The position numbers and the translations under genes were made by a program. This document shows, piece after piece, positions 15,774 to 24,672 of a stretch of DNA of 64,000 nucleotides. Positions within the stretch are counted from its first letter, which is position 1; each line of letters opens with the position of its first letter. Origin of the DNA: JACCQS01 sp963766765 (lineage in GTDB: Bacteria > Actinomycetota > Actinomycetes > Mycobacteriales > Geodermatophilaceae); contig CAVYBR010000004.1 of assembly GCA_963766765.1 (NCBI GenBank), forward strand, positions 284,464-348,463, given 5' to 3'. A model generated the notes under the pieces. It worked only from the letters and a program-made list of their open reading frames with translations, was not told where the DNA came from and searched no databases.

Positions 15774-17990
15774 TCACGAATGTCCCAGGCGTTCGGAGAG
15801 GGTCTGCAGCAGGTCCTGCGCGGCCGTCGCTATCACGGTGCCGGGCGGGAAGATCGCAGTGGCACCGGCGGCTTTCAGCTCGGCGAAGTCACCCGTCGGG
15901 ATGACCCCGCCCACGACGATGAGGATGTTCTGCGCGTCCAGTTCGTCCAAGGCCTTGCGCAGCATCGGTACGAGCGTCAGGTGGCCGGCGGCCAGCGAAT
16001 TCACACCGACGATGTGCACGTCCGCCTCGATGGCCTGGCGGGCGACCTCCTCGGGCGTCTGGAACAGCGGACCGACGTCCACGTCGAAGCCCAGGTCGGC
16101 GAATGCCGTGGCGATGACCTTTTGCCCGCGGTCATGCCCGTCCTGGCCCATCTTGGCGACCAGGATTCGCGGCCGCCGGCCTTGGGCGCGTTCGAACTCC
16201 TCAGCAAGTTCCCGGGTCTTCTCGATGCTGTCCACCACACCCGCCTCGTCCCGGTAGACACCGGAGATCGTCCGCACAGTGGCGGAGTGCCGGCCGTAGA
16301 CCTTCTCCAGCGCGTCGGAGATTTCGCCGACCGTCGCCTTGGCCCGCGCCGCGTCGATAGCCAGTGCAAGCAGGTTGTCGGACAGGTCTGAGCTCCGTCG
16401 ACCCTCGGCGGCCGCCCTCGCGGCCTCGGTCAGCTTGCCGAGGGCAGCCTCGGTGGCAGCCGAATCCCGTTCCGCACGAAGCGTTTTCAGCCTCGCGACC
16501 TGCTGGGCAAGAACGTCTGCGTTGTCGATCTTGAGGACGTCGATGTCTTCATCGGCGTCCACTTGATACTTGTTCACGCCGATCACCGGCTGGCGGCCTG
16601 AGTCGATCCGCGCCTGGGTACGAGCGGCAGCTTCTTCGATCCGAAGCTTGGGCAGGCCCTGCTCGATCGCCTGGGCCATTCCGCCGGCCGCTTCGACCTC
16701 CTCGATATGCGCCCACGCTTGCCGCGCCAGGTCGTAGGTCAGCTTCTCGACATAGGCCGACCCGCCCCACGGATCGATGACCCTGGTGGTGCCGGATTCC
16801 TGGGCCAGCATCAGCTGGGTGTTGCGCGCGATCCGCGCGGAGAAGTCGGTGGGCAGGGACAGTGCTTCGTCCAAAGCGTTCGTGTGCAGCGACTGCGTGT
16901 GCCCCTGGGTCGCCGCCATCGCTTCCAGGCAGGTCCGTACGACGTTGTTGAAGACGTCCTGGGCGGTCAGCGACCAGCCCGAGGTCTGGCAGTGCGCCCG
17001 AAGAGAGAGCGACTTGTCCTTCTGGGCGCCGGCTTCCTTGACCAGCTTCGCCCAGAGCAGGCGCCCGGCCCGGAGCTTCGCGACCTCCATGAAGAAGTTC
17101 ATGCCGACCGCCCAGAAGAACGACAGCCGGGGTGCGAAGACATCGATGTCGAGCCCGGCTGCTTGGCCGGCCCGGATGTACTCCATCCCATCGGCGAGCG
17201 TGTAGGCGAGTTCGAGGTCGGCGGTCGCTCCCGCCTCCTGGATGTGATAGCCGGAGATCGAGATCGAGTTGTACCGCGGCATCTTCTGCGAGGTGTAACT
17301 GAAGATGTCGCTGACCACCTGCATCGAGGGACCGGGCGGATAGATGTAGGTGTTGCGAACCATGAACTCCTTGAGGATGTCGTTCTGAATCGTTCCCGAC
17401 AGCTGCTCGGGGGCAACACCTTGCTCCTCGGCGGCGGCGATATACAGCGCCAGCACGGGCAGCACCGCGCCGTTCATCGTCATCGACACCGACATCTCGC
17501 CCAGTGGGATGCCCTCGAAGAGCTGCCGCATGTCCAGGATCGAGTCGATCGCCACACCGGCCATCCCGACATCGCCGGGCACTCGCGGATGGTCGGAGTC
17601 ATATCCCCGGTGGGTCGGCAGGTCGAAGGCGACCGACAGTCCCTTCTGCCCGGCGGCGAGGTTGCGCCGGTAGAACGCGTTGGATTCGGCTGCGGTGGAG
17701 AACCCGGCGTACTGGCGGATCGTCCAGGGCTGGGTCGTGTACATCGTCGGGTACGGGCCGCGCAGGTAGGGCGCGATGCCGGGATAGGTGTCCAGGAAGT
17801 CCAGGTCGGCCAGATCTGCGGCGGTGTAGAGCTGCGGCACGGTGATGCCCTCGGGAGTGAGCCAGCCGGCGTCGGCTGCGCTGCGCCCGGTCGTCGCCTC
17901 GAACACCTTGGCCCACTCGGACTGCCCGGGGGCGTCGTCAGCAAGGGCTCCGAGCTCGACATCGCCGAAGTCCGGAATCACCGAGCTCAT
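15774..17990 (-). CDS. mutB: methylmalonyl-CoA mutase, large (catalytic) subunit
   Basis: A 738-residue protein. The N-terminal TIM-barrel region carries the substrate-binding signature YPTMYTTQPWTIRQYAGF, FDLPTHRGYDSDHPRV and the SISGYHIQEAGA motif. The C-terminal cobalamin domain has D617-G-H-D-R-G with His619 as the lower cobalt ligand, followed by VNSLAAGH and GGVIP motifs of the B12 fold. It converts (R)-methylmalonyl-CoA to succinyl-CoA with adenosylcobalamin. It overlaps mutA by the 4-bp ATGA, and meaB follows. No mce epimerase gene is seen in the window. Length and motifs are normal. Confidence 0.97.
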   Translation of the reverse strand: MSSVIPDFGDVELGALADDAPGQSEWAKVFEATTGRSAADAGWLTPEGITVPQLYTAADLADLDFLDTYPGIAPYLRGPYPTMYTTQPWTIRQYAGFSTAAESNAFYRRNLAAGQKGLSVAFDLPTHRGYDSDHPRVPGDVGMAGVAIDSILDMRQLFEGIPLGEMSVSMTMNGAVLPVLALYIAAAEEQGVAPEQLSGTIQNDILKEFMVRNTYIYPPGPSMQVVSDIFSYTSQKMPRYNSISISGYHIQEAGATADLELAYTLADGMEYIRAGQAAGLDIDVFAPRLSFFWAVGMNFFMEVAKLRAGRLLWAKLVKEAGAQKDKSLSLRAHCQTSGWSLTAQDVFNNVVRTCLEAMAATQGHTQSLHTNALDEALSLPTDFSARIARNTQLMLAQESGTTRVIDPWGGSAYVEKLTYDLARQAWAHIEEVEAAGGMAQAIEQGLPKLRIEEAAARTQARIDSGRQPVIGVNKYQVDADEDIDVLKIDNADVLAQQVARLKTLRAERDSAATEAALGKLTEAARAAAEGRRSSDLSDNLLALAIDAARAKATVGEISDALEKVYGRHSATVRTISGVYRDEAGVVDSIEKTRELAEEFERAQGRRPRILVAKMGQDGHDRGQKVIATAFADLGFDVDVGPLFQTPEEVARQAIEADVHIVGVNSLAAGHLTLVPMLRKALDELDAQNILIVVGGVIPTGDFAELKAAGATAIFPPGTVIATAAQDLLQTLSERLGHS

Positions 17991-20014
17991 GTGTGCCCGC
18001 CTCCCTGGTCGCCCACGCCCAGCCCGTCGAGGACCGTATTCAGCACAGTGAGCGCATCACATCCGGCGAAGATGTGTCCATCGACGCGAGCCAGATCACT
18101 GGTCGGCGCCCCATCCTGGCGGTTTCCGCGGAAACCGCCAGACGAGGGCCGACCGGCGACCCAGATCTGGGCTGCCCCCGCCCCGGTCAGCGCCTCGATC
18201 AGGGCGTCAGCGCGCTGGTCGTACTCCTTGTCCGTGCCGCACAGACACACGACCGGTGTCCCGGGATCAGCGAAGGCCGACACGATCGCGGCGTCATCGC
18301 CGTCATCGGCGCCGTTGCTCGGCGTCTCCAGCCCCGCGGCCTGGAACAGGTTGGCCGCAAAGGAGGCGCGTGCCGTGGAGGCGGCGATCGGACCGAGCGA
18401 GGCGAGGAAGACGGCCGGCCGCGATCCCCGCTCACCGGCTTCGGCGTCGACCCGGTCCCGCAGGGTTTCGAAATCCGCAGCGGCCCGTACGACCGGCAAG
18501 CCGGGTTGCTGAGCCGCACCCTGGACCTCGGGGTAGGGCTCGCGAACGGGAAGTCGTTCGGTCAGGTTCGGGAACTCGCTCACACCGATGACCGCGTCGG
18601 TGCGGTTTGCCAGCCGGTGTCGGCGGTCAGCCCAGACCGAGGCGATCCGTTCGGCGACCAGGCCGCTCGACATGGCAGCGGCCAGTCCCCCAGCCCGCTC
18701 GATCTCGGTGAACCAGTCCCAGGCCGCGGCGGCAAGCTGTTCGGTGAGCGATTCGACGTACCAGGAGCCGCCGCCCGGGTCGAGGACCCGCGCCAGGTGA
18801 CCCTCCTCCATGAGCAGCGTCTGAGTGTTGCGGGCAATCCGCCGGCCGAAGGTGTCTGGGAGCCCGAGCTCGCTGTCGAACGGGACGACGGTCACCGCAT
18901 CGGCCCCACCGACACCGGCGGCGAAGCAGGCGACGGTGCCGCGCAGCATGTTCACCCATGGATCGCGTCGGGTCATCATCACCGACGAGGTGACGGCGTG
19001 TTGGCGTTGACCGCGCACGCTCGGAGCGGCTCCAGAGACTTCGCCGACCCGGTTCCACAGCCGCCGGGCGGCCCGCAAAGCCGCCATGGTCAGGAACTGG
19101 TCGGCGCTGGCCGAGTACCGGAAGTCCAGCGCAGCGAACGCGGAATCGACGTCGAGTCCGGCGTCGGTGAGCGCCCGCAGGTAGCCCACGCCGGCGGCCA
19201 GCGAGTAGCCGAGCTCCTCGACGACCCCAGCGCCCGCATCGTGCAGGACGGTGCCGTCCACCACGATCGCCCGCAACGCCGAATAGCCGTCCAGGCAGCG
19301 ACGCGCCAACGTGACCGCGCCGGACACGTCCGGCTCCGTGCCCGTACGGATGGCATCGCCGAACGGGTCCGCACCGAGGTTGCCGTGCACCGCACCGGGC
19401 TCCACACCGCTGTCGGTGGCATAGGCGAAGAACGCGTCCGCGGCCGGGGCGGTGTCGGGGCCTGCTTGCAGGACAACAGGTGCCACATCCAGCAGCACAT
19501 CGGCAAGGACATCGGGCAGCGCTGGAACCGGAATCGCGCTGGGGCCGAGGACCAGCCACAGCGAGGTCGCGCCGTTGTTCAGGTCCTCAGCGATCGCGTC
19601 CCTGGTGACTGCCGGGTCGGGGTGCGCGTGCCGAGCCCGGACATCCCAGCCCGTGAGTTCCTCGCGCCCGGCAGTCCTGCCACGGACGAAGGGCGGCAGG
19701 CCGGGCACGCCGACGTCGCGGGCGAGATCGCCCGCGTCCTCGGCGTCGTACAACGGCGCGATGTCGACGCCATGGCCAAGCGATTGGCGCAGGGCAGCTT
19801 CGACCGGCTCGGGCAGGTCGGTCCGCCCAGCCTTGCGCAGGACGGCGGCGACCCGCTCCCGCCATTGATCACGGTCCGCCTCGGGGAACCCGGCGGCCAG
19901 CGCAAGCGCCTCCGGGGGGGTCACGTCCTCCGGCGGGGCAATCTCTTCCGTCGTGGTCGGGCCTTCCGACGGCGCGCTTTCCTGCGTTGTCGAGCCGTCC
20001 GGCGACTGGGCCAT
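17987..20014 (-). CDS. mutA: methylmalonyl-CoA mutase, small subunit
   Basis: A 675-residue MutA. It aligns with MutB through the barrel (FRYSASADQFLTMAALRAARRLW, RRIARNTQTLLMEEGHLARV, DPGGGSWYVESLTEQLA) but its C-terminal domain lacks the cobalt-ligand His motif, as expected for the non-catalytic subunit. The first ~40 residues are a Glu/Pro/Thr-rich tail that may be disordered. Near the C-terminus, RPSSGGFRGNRQDGAPTSD looks like an insertion relative to family members; it is encoded by the 24-bp palindrome at 18117-18140. The frame is kept, so the protein is probably functional. It forms the heterodimer with MutB. Confidence 0.93.
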   Translation of the reverse strand: MAQSPDGSTTQESAPSEGPTTTEEIAPPEDVTPPEALALAAGFPEADRDQWRERVAAVLRKAGRTDLPEPVEAALRQSLGHGVDIAPLYDAEDAGDLARDVGVPGLPPFVRGRTAGREELTGWDVRARHAHPDPAVTRDAIAEDLNNGATSLWLVLGPSAIPVPALPDVLADVLLDVAPVVLQAGPDTAPAADAFFAYATDSGVEPGAVHGNLGADPFGDAIRTGTEPDVSGAVTLARRCLDGYSALRAIVVDGTVLHDAGAGVVEELGYSLAAGVGYLRALTDAGLDVDSAFAALDFRYSASADQFLTMAALRAARRLWNRVGEVSGAAPSVRGQRQHAVTSSVMMTRRDPWVNMLRGTVACFAAGVGGADAVTVVPFDSELGLPDTFGRRIARNTQTLLMEEGHLARVLDPGGGSWYVESLTEQLAAAAWDWFTEIERAGGLAAAMSSGLVAERIASVWADRRHRLANRTDAVIGVSEFPNLTERLPVREPYPEVQGAAQQPGLPVVRAAADFETLRDRVDAEAGERGSRPAVFLASLGPIAASTARASFAANLFQAAGLETPSNGADDGDDAAIVSAFADPGTPVVCLCGTDKEYDQRADALIEALTGAGAAQIWVAGRPSSGGFRGNRQDGAPTSDLARVDGHIFAGCDALTVLNTVLDGLGVGDQGGGHT
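18117..18140. repeat. 24-bp perfect palindrome inside mutA, related to the element at 5540-5563
   Basis: The sequence TGGCGGTTTCCG followed by its exact reverse complement CGGAAACCGCCA forms a 24-bp perfect palindrome. It differs from the 5540-5563 palindrome only at the central bases (CCGCGG against CTGCAG). It encodes part of an apparent insertion in a surface linker of MutA, and its length keeps the frame. Confidence 0.8.
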
Positions 20015-20022
20015 GTGGAGAG

Positions 20023-21258
20023 CTATCCGACCTGACCCGCGAGCGCCCGCAGCGCCGTACGGGCCAGCAACCGCACCCCGACCGGAATGGCACGTTCGTC
20101 GATGTCGAAGGACCCCCGATGCAGATCCAGTGGCGGGCCGCCTCCGTCGGTCCCCAAGCGGGCGAGCCCGATGGGTGCGTGGTCGGCGTACCAGGCGAAG
20201 TCCTCACCGCCCAGGCTCTGCTCGGTCGTGCGGACGCCTTCGCTGCCCAGCGTCTGGATCGCGGCCGCACGCAGGATGTCGATCGCCCACGGCGCGTTGA
20301 CCACCGGGGGCACACCGCGCTGATACTCGATCTCGACCTGCGCACCGGTCGGCGCGACGACCTCGACGATCAGCCGACGGATCAGCTTCTCGGCCTCATC
20401 CCAGGAGTCCCGGTCGAGCAATCGGATGGTCCCGTGCAGCGTGCCGGTCTCGGGAATCGTGTTGGCGGCGATCCCCGCACCGACCGCACCCCAGACCAGG
20501 GACAGACCCGCCCGCGGGTCGATCTGGCGGGAGAGCAGTCCCGGGGTCGCCACGATCACTCGGCCGAGGGCATCGACGAGGTCGACGGTTCGGTGCGGGC
20601 GTGCAGTGTGGCCGCCGGGCCCGGTGAGCGTGACCTTGATGGCATCGCAGGCCGCCGTGATCGGACCGGCCCGCAGACCCACGCTGCCAACGGCAAGCGT
20701 CGGGTCGCAGTGCAAAGCGAACGCACCGACCACGCCGTCGAGAGCACCGGTCTTCAACACCTCGAGCGCACCGCCGGGGACTTGTTCCTCAGCTGGCTGG
20801 AACACGCAACGAATGGTGCCGCCCAGGCTCGCCTGGGCGCCGAGTTCCTCGGTTTCGGACAGCTCGCTGAGCAACCGTGCCACGCCCAGCAGGATGGCGG
20901 TATGCGCGTCATGGCCGCACGCGTGCGCTACCCCGTCGATCTGCGACCGGTAGGGCACGTCCTTGGTGTCGAACAGAGGGAGAGCGTCGATGTCTGCGCG
21001 CAGGACGACCACCGGACCGGCACTGCCGACATCGCAGATGGCGCCGCTTCCGTGTTCGAGGACGGTGGCGTCCAGCCCGGCCGCCCGCAGCTGGCTGACG
21101 ATGAGTTCGGTCGTCTGGATCTCGACGTACCCGAGTTCGGGATGGGCGTGCAGGATTCGCCGGGTATCGATCAGTTCGGCACCGTGGCGCTCGGCCCAGG
21201 TGTCGATCCAGCTCCCGATCCGGTCCCCGTCATTGCCCGGTGCGGTCGGGAGGCTCAT
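20023..21258 (-). CDS. M20-family amidohydrolase (zinc aminoacylase/carboxypeptidase type)
   Basis: A 411-residue M20D peptidase/amidohydrolase. The ATG at 21258 was preferred over one at 21363 because homology begins near TRRILHAHPELGYVEIQTTE. Metal ligands and motifs are visible: HAHPELG, VVLRADIDALPLFD, GVAHACGHDAHTAILLG, FQPAEEQVPGGA with the catalytic Glu, GPGGHTARPHRT in the dimerisation domain and SLGGEDFAWY near the end. Family members deacylate N-acyl amino acids or peptides, including indole-3-acetyl conjugates; the substrate here is unknown. From memory, mycobacteria carry two such genes (amiA1/amiB1) at this locus; only one is seen here. It is divergent from the MaoC-like gene across a 263-bp spacer. 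Confidence 0.9.
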   Translation of the reverse strand: MSLPTAPGNDGDRIGSWIDTWAERHGAELIDTRRILHAHPELGYVEIQTTELIVSQLRAAGLDATVLEHGSGAICDVGSAGPVVVLRADIDALPLFDTKDVPYRSQIDGVAHACGHDAHTAILLGVARLLSELSETEELGAQASLGGTIRCVFQPAEEQVPGGALEVLKTGALDGVVGAFALHCDPTLAVGSVGLRAGPITAACDAIKVTLTGPGGHTARPHRTVDLVDALGRVIVATPGLLSRQIDPRAGLSLVWGAVGAGIAANTIPETGTLHGTIRLLDRDSWDEAEKLIRRLIVEVVAPTGAQVEIEYQRGVPPVVNAPWAIDILRAAAIQTLGSEGVRTTEQSLGGEDFAWYADHAPIGLARLGTDGGGPPLDLHRGSFDIDERAIPVGVRLLARTALRALAGQVG

Positions 21259-21521
21259 GCGTGGCACACCGGCGCAGGTCCTCTCGAATCGGAGGTCGTT
21301 GGTCCGCTCGGACCCGCTCGCCACGGGATCCGATAGTTGTCCAGACGGCGAAGCGATCGACAACCTCGCAGTCTACGGCGCCCCGGAACATCATCTCGCG
21401 CTCGGCCGTTGCCCAGAGTGTGACTCCCGCATCTTGAGCCGCACGAGGTGCTGGGACACCGCAGCGAGGCACTCGCCTGACCAGATGACCGCGACAGGCC
21501 CGGATCGGTAAAGATGGCGGC

Positions 21522-21983
21522 ATGACAGAGACGATCGCGCATCCCGACGCCCTGCTCGACATGGTCGGTGCCGAGCTAGGAACCAGCGACTGGGCCGAGG
21601 TACCGCAATCCGACGTGGACGCGTTCGCCAAAGCAACCAAGGACGAGCAGTGGATCCACGTGGATCCCGAACGTGCGGCTGCGGGCCCCTTCGGTCACAC
21701 GATCGTGCATGGATACATGACGCTGGCCATGCTCGTGCCGTTGCTGCACAACGCCTTCGACGTGGGCGGCGTGGGCATGGCCATCAACTACGGGCTCAAC
21801 AAGGTCCGATTCCCGGCCCCGACGCCGGTGGGTTCGCGCATCCGGGCGCACGCGAAGTTGGCCGCGGCGGAGCGAGTGGCCGGCGGTATTCAAGCGGTCG
21901 TGGACACCACGGTCGAGGCCGAGGGTGTGGCGAAACCGGTCTGCGTGGCCCAGTCGATCGTGCGCTACTACCCCGCCCAGTGA
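21522..21983 (+). CDS. MaoC-like (R)-specific enoyl-CoA hydratase
   Basis: A 153-residue single hot-dog domain. The hydratase-2 motif is visible as DVDAFAKATKDEQWIHVDPERA followed by GPFGHTIVHGYMTLAMLVPLL; the Asp and His of DxxxxH in this region are the catalytic pair in the family. The second half has INYGLNKVRFPAPTPVGSRI. It matches the actinobacterial Rv0130/NodN-like subgroup that hydrates trans-2-enoyl-CoA. Its last codons and TGA lie inside a 15-bp tandem repeat, so the end of the protein (PAQ) is set by the first repeat unit. The nearby propionyl-CoA genes suggest acyl-CoA metabolism, but the true substrate is unknown. Confidence 0.88.
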   Translation: MTETIAHPDALLDMVGAELGTSDWAEVPQSDVDAFAKATKDEQWIHVDPERAAAGPFGHTIVHGYMTLAMLVPLLHNAFDVGGVGMAINYGLNKVRFPAPTPVGSRIRAHAKLAAAERVAGGIQAVVDTTVEAEGVAKPVCVAQSIVRYYPAQ

Positions 21984-22030
21984 CTTCCCGCCCAGTGACT
22001 TCCCGCCCAGTGACTTCCCGCCCAGTGACC
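21972..22030 (+). repeat. 15-bp tandem repeat, four units, carrying the maoC-like stop codon
   Basis: The unit CCCGCCCAGTGACTT starts at 21972, 21987, 22002 and 22017; the last unit is incomplete and ends near 22030. The TGA of the first unit is the stop codon of the MaoC-like gene. Later units repeat the same PAQ-stop coding string in the spacer before the PNP start at 22054. The array looks like replication slippage and sits in the leader of the downstream gene. Confidence 0.9.
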
Positions 22031-22053
22031 CGAGCCGTCGAGCGGAGCCAGCT

Positions 22054-22845
22054 ATGACACCGACCGATCTAGCCGCGGAGGCTGCCGCCGCGTTGCGCGC
22101 GGCCCTGCCTGCGGCCAATCCGACCGTTGCCGTCGTGATGGGTTCGGGCTGGCTGCCCGCAGCCGACGTGATGGGGGCGCCGCAGGCCGAGATCTCGGCC
22201 GCGGACCTACCCGGTTTCCTGGCGCCGGGTGTGGTCGGGCACAGCGGGAAGATCCGGCTGGTCGCGGCGGGTGAGCGTCAGGCGCTGGTGTTCCTCGGCC
22301 GTACGCACCTCTATGAGGGCCATGGGGTCGCGCCGGTAGCGCACGCCGTCCGCACTGCGGCCGCAGCTGGCGTGGAAACGGTCATCCTGACCAACGCCGC
22401 GGGCGGGCTCCGGCAGGGTTTCGCCGTCGGCCAGCCGGTCCTGATCAGCGACCACCTCAACCTGACTGCCACCTCACCGCTCGTGGGTGCGACGTTCGTC
22501 GATCTCACCGACCTGTACGCGCCGCGGCTGCGTCAGCTGGCGAGGGAGATCGAGCCGGACCTCACCGAGGGCGTGTACGCCCAGCTGCCCGGCCCGCACT
22601 TCGAGACTCCGGCCGAGATTCGGATGCTGCGCGGCCTGGGCGCCGACCTGGTCGGGATGTCGACCGGGCTGGAGGCCATTGCCGCTCGAGCTGCCGGCAT
22701 GGAGGTGTTCGGGCTCTCGCTGGTGACCAACCTCGCCGCGGGGATCACGGGCGAACCGCTGAACCACGTCGAAGTGCTCGAGGCGGGTCAGGCTTCGGCG
22801 CAACGAATGGGCGGACTACTCCGCGAGCTCATCGGCCGGCTCTGA
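22054..22845 (+). CDS. punA: purine nucleoside phosphorylase (trimeric, class I)
   Basis: A 263-residue PNP. Visible motifs are VVMGSGWLP (phosphate loop), VGHSGKIRL, FLGRTHLYEGHG, ILTNAAGGL, the family signature QLPGPHFETPAEIRMLRGLGAD and VGMSTGLEAIAAR, with TNLAAGI near the end. The Asn in TNLAAG is the purine-binding residue of the low-molecular-mass trimeric type that acts on guanosine and inosine. The ATG at 22054 is preceded by a GGAG-type site. The next gene overlaps by one base (TGATG), so PNP and the phosphohexomutase are coupled: PNP releases (deoxy)ribose 1-phosphate, and the mutase can make the 5-phosphate. Confidence 0.94.
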   Translation: MTPTDLAAEAAAALRAALPAANPTVAVVMGSGWLPAADVMGAPQAEISAADLPGFLAPGVVGHSGKIRLVAAGERQALVFLGRTHLYEGHGVAPVAHAVRTAAAAGVETVILTNAAGGLRQGFAVGQPVLISDHLNLTATSPLVGATFVDLTDLYAPRLRQLAREIEPDLTEGVYAQLPGPHFETPAEIRMLRGLGADLVGMSTGLEAIAARAAGMEVFGLSLVTNLAAGITGEPLNHVEVLEAGQASAQRMGGLLRELIGRL

Positions 22846-24497
22846 TGTCAACCTCGGCGGGGCCGACGCAGGGTGACCCGCAGCTCCTCGCTGCGGTCTC
22901 GGCCTGGATCGCGGACGATCCACATCCTGGCGACGCCGCGGAGCTGTCCGCGTTGCTCGAGGCAGCAAGGTCGGGGGATGAGTCGGCGGTCGCCGAGTTG
23001 CGCGACCGGTTCTCCGGCCCGCTGACTTTCGGTACGGCCGGCCTGCGCGGCCCACTTCGGGCCGGACCCGGCGGGATGAACGCCGCGGTCGTACGCCGGG
23101 CAGCCGCGGGACTCGCTGCGTTTCTGGCCACAAGCGGGAGCATCGGTCGGGTCGTCATCGGGTACGACGCTCGGCACCGGAGTCAGGAGTTCGCCCACGA
23201 CAGCGCGGCGGTCCTGGCCGCCGCCGGGTTCCAGCCGCTGGTGTTGCCGGGGCCGCTTCCCACGCCGGTCCTGGCCTTTGTGGTCCTGCACTTCTCGGCA
23301 TTTGCCGGCGTCATGGTGACCGCGAGCCACAATCCGCCACAGGACAACGGCTACAAGGTCTACCTGGGCGACGGAGCGCAGATCGTGCCGCCCGTCGATG
23401 CCGAGATCCAGGCCGCGATCGCTGCGGTGGGACCGGCGAACGCCATCCCGTTGAGTGACGACTTCACCGTTCTCGACGACGACGTGGTCACCGCATATGT
23501 CGAACAAATCGCTGCGCTGGTGGACCCGGCATCCCCGCGCGACCTCTCGGTCGCCTACACCGCGATGCACGGCGTGGGGTCAGTCGTGCTTCGCGATGTC
23601 TTCGTCCGGGCCGGCTACCCGGCACCGGACGTCGTCGAGGCGCAGGACGAGCCGGACGCCAACTTCCCGACGGTCGGCTTCCCGAACCCAGAGGAACCCG
23701 GGGCGATGGACCTGCTGCAGTCCCTGGTTGCTTCGACGGGATCGGACCTCGGCATCGCCAACGACCCCGACGCTGATCGGTGCGCCATCGCGACCCAGGG
23801 TCGGATGCTCACCGGTGACGAGGTAGGGGTCCTGCTGGCCGATCACCTGCTCGCCCGTGGTGCCCGAGGGACGTTCGCAGCCAGCATCGTGTCCTCGTCG
23901 CTGCTCGGAAAGATGGCCGCCGCGCACGGTGTTCCGTACGCCGAGACCTTGACCGGCTTCAAGTGGATCATGCGGGCCCCCGGAGTCACCGGCGTCCCAC
24001 TGTCCTTCGGGTACGAGGAGGCGCTGGGTTATGCCGTGGCACCGCACTTGGTCCGGGACAAGGACGGGATCTCGGCCGCGCTGATGTTCACCGAGTTGGC
24101 CGCTCGGCTCAAGGCCCGCGGCGCCACGCCAGGTGACCGACTCGACGAACTCGCGGTGCAGCATGGACTGCACGCCACCGAACCGATCTCGATCCGGGTG
24201 CAGCACCTGTCTGAGATCGGCCAGCTCATGCAGCGGCTGCGCCAGGCTCCGCCGCGCCAGTTCCTCGGCCGGGACGTGAACCTGGATGACCTGCTCCCCG
24301 GCGCCGACGTGCTGCGGTTCACCGGCCCAGGCGTACGGGTGATCGTGCGGCCAAGTGGCACTGAACCAAAGCTCAAGAGCTACCTGGAGGTCGTCGTCCC
24401 CGTCCTGCAGGACGCCGGGATTCTGGGCGCCCGAGGCCGAGCGGCGGAGGAGCTCGAGAGTTTGCGCGCCGAGGTGGGCGCACTGCTCGCTGGTTGA
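22845..24497 (+). CDS. pmmB: phosphohexomutase / phosphopentomutase-type alpha-D-phosphosugar mutase
   Basis: A 550-residue enzyme of the alpha-D-phosphohexomutase superfamily. The order is FGTAGLRGPLRAGPGGMN (substrate), the phosphoserine loop VTASHNPPQDNGYKVY with the catalytic Ser, the metal loop IANDPDADRCAI, the sugar loop GYEEALGYAV and the C-terminal phosphate-binding VRPSGTEPKLKSYLEV. Length matches the PMM/PGM-2-like group whose members isomerise hexose or (deoxy)ribose phosphates. It shares one base with the PNP stop, and downstream deoC argues for a phosphopentomutase role in nucleoside breakdown. That assignment is inference from context; mannose or glucose phosphate remains possible. 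Confidence 0.9.
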   Translation: MSTSAGPTQGDPQLLAAVSAWIADDPHPGDAAELSALLEAARSGDESAVAELRDRFSGPLTFGTAGLRGPLRAGPGGMNAAVVRRAAAGLAAFLATSGSIGRVVIGYDARHRSQEFAHDSAAVLAAAGFQPLVLPGPLPTPVLAFVVLHFSAFAGVMVTASHNPPQDNGYKVYLGDGAQIVPPVDAEIQAAIAAVGPANAIPLSDDFTVLDDDVVTAYVEQIAALVDPASPRDLSVAYTAMHGVGSVVLRDVFVRAGYPAPDVVEAQDEPDANFPTVGFPNPEEPGAMDLLQSLVASTGSDLGIANDPDADRCAIATQGRMLTGDEVGVLLADHLLARGARGTFAASIVSSSLLGKMAAAHGVPYAETLTGFKWIMRAPGVTGVPLSFGYEEALGYAVAPHLVRDKDGISAALMFTELAARLKARGATPGDRLDELAVQHGLHATEPISIRVQHLSEIGQLMQRLRQAPPRQFLGRDVNLDDLLPGADVLRFTGPGVRVIVRPSGTEPKLKSYLEVVVPVLQDAGILGARGRAAEELESLRAEVGALLAG

Positions 24498-24504
24498 CCC
24501 TCCC

Positions 24505-24672
24505 CAGACCGCACTTTGTCCGGAAAAGGTCACTTCTGCGCGATCCCAGACCGCACTTTCTCCGGAGAAAGTCACTTCTGCGCGGCCCCAGACCGCACTT
24601 TCTCCGGAGAAAGTCACTTCTGCGCGGCCCCAGACCGCACATTCTCCGGAGAAAGTGCGCAGAGAGGTCCGG
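24505..24672. repeat. 42-bp tandem repeat (4 units), each containing a palindrome
   Basis: Units start at 24505, 24547, 24589 and 24631 with an exact 42-bp period and begin CAGACCGCAC. Units 2 and 3 contain the perfect palindrome ACTTTCTCCGGAGAAAGT. Unit 1 is degenerate (TTTGTCCGGAAAA). Unit 4 has extended arms (GCAC...GTGC), making a near-perfect 22-bp hairpin next to the upp stop. The array fills the gap between the convergent phosphohexomutase and upp genes, so it could act as a bidirectional terminator. Confidence 0.93.

Noticed and set aside
21259..21521. A possible remnant gene on the minus strand in the M20/MaoC spacer (frame containing VTLWATAEREMMFRGAVD)
   Set aside because: The frame is short, has no recognisable start or family motif, and is interrupted; I treat the spacer as a divergent promoter region.
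24505..24672. CRISPR array of 42-bp period
   Set aside because: The whole unit, including any would-be spacer, is repeated; there are no unique spacers and no cas genes.
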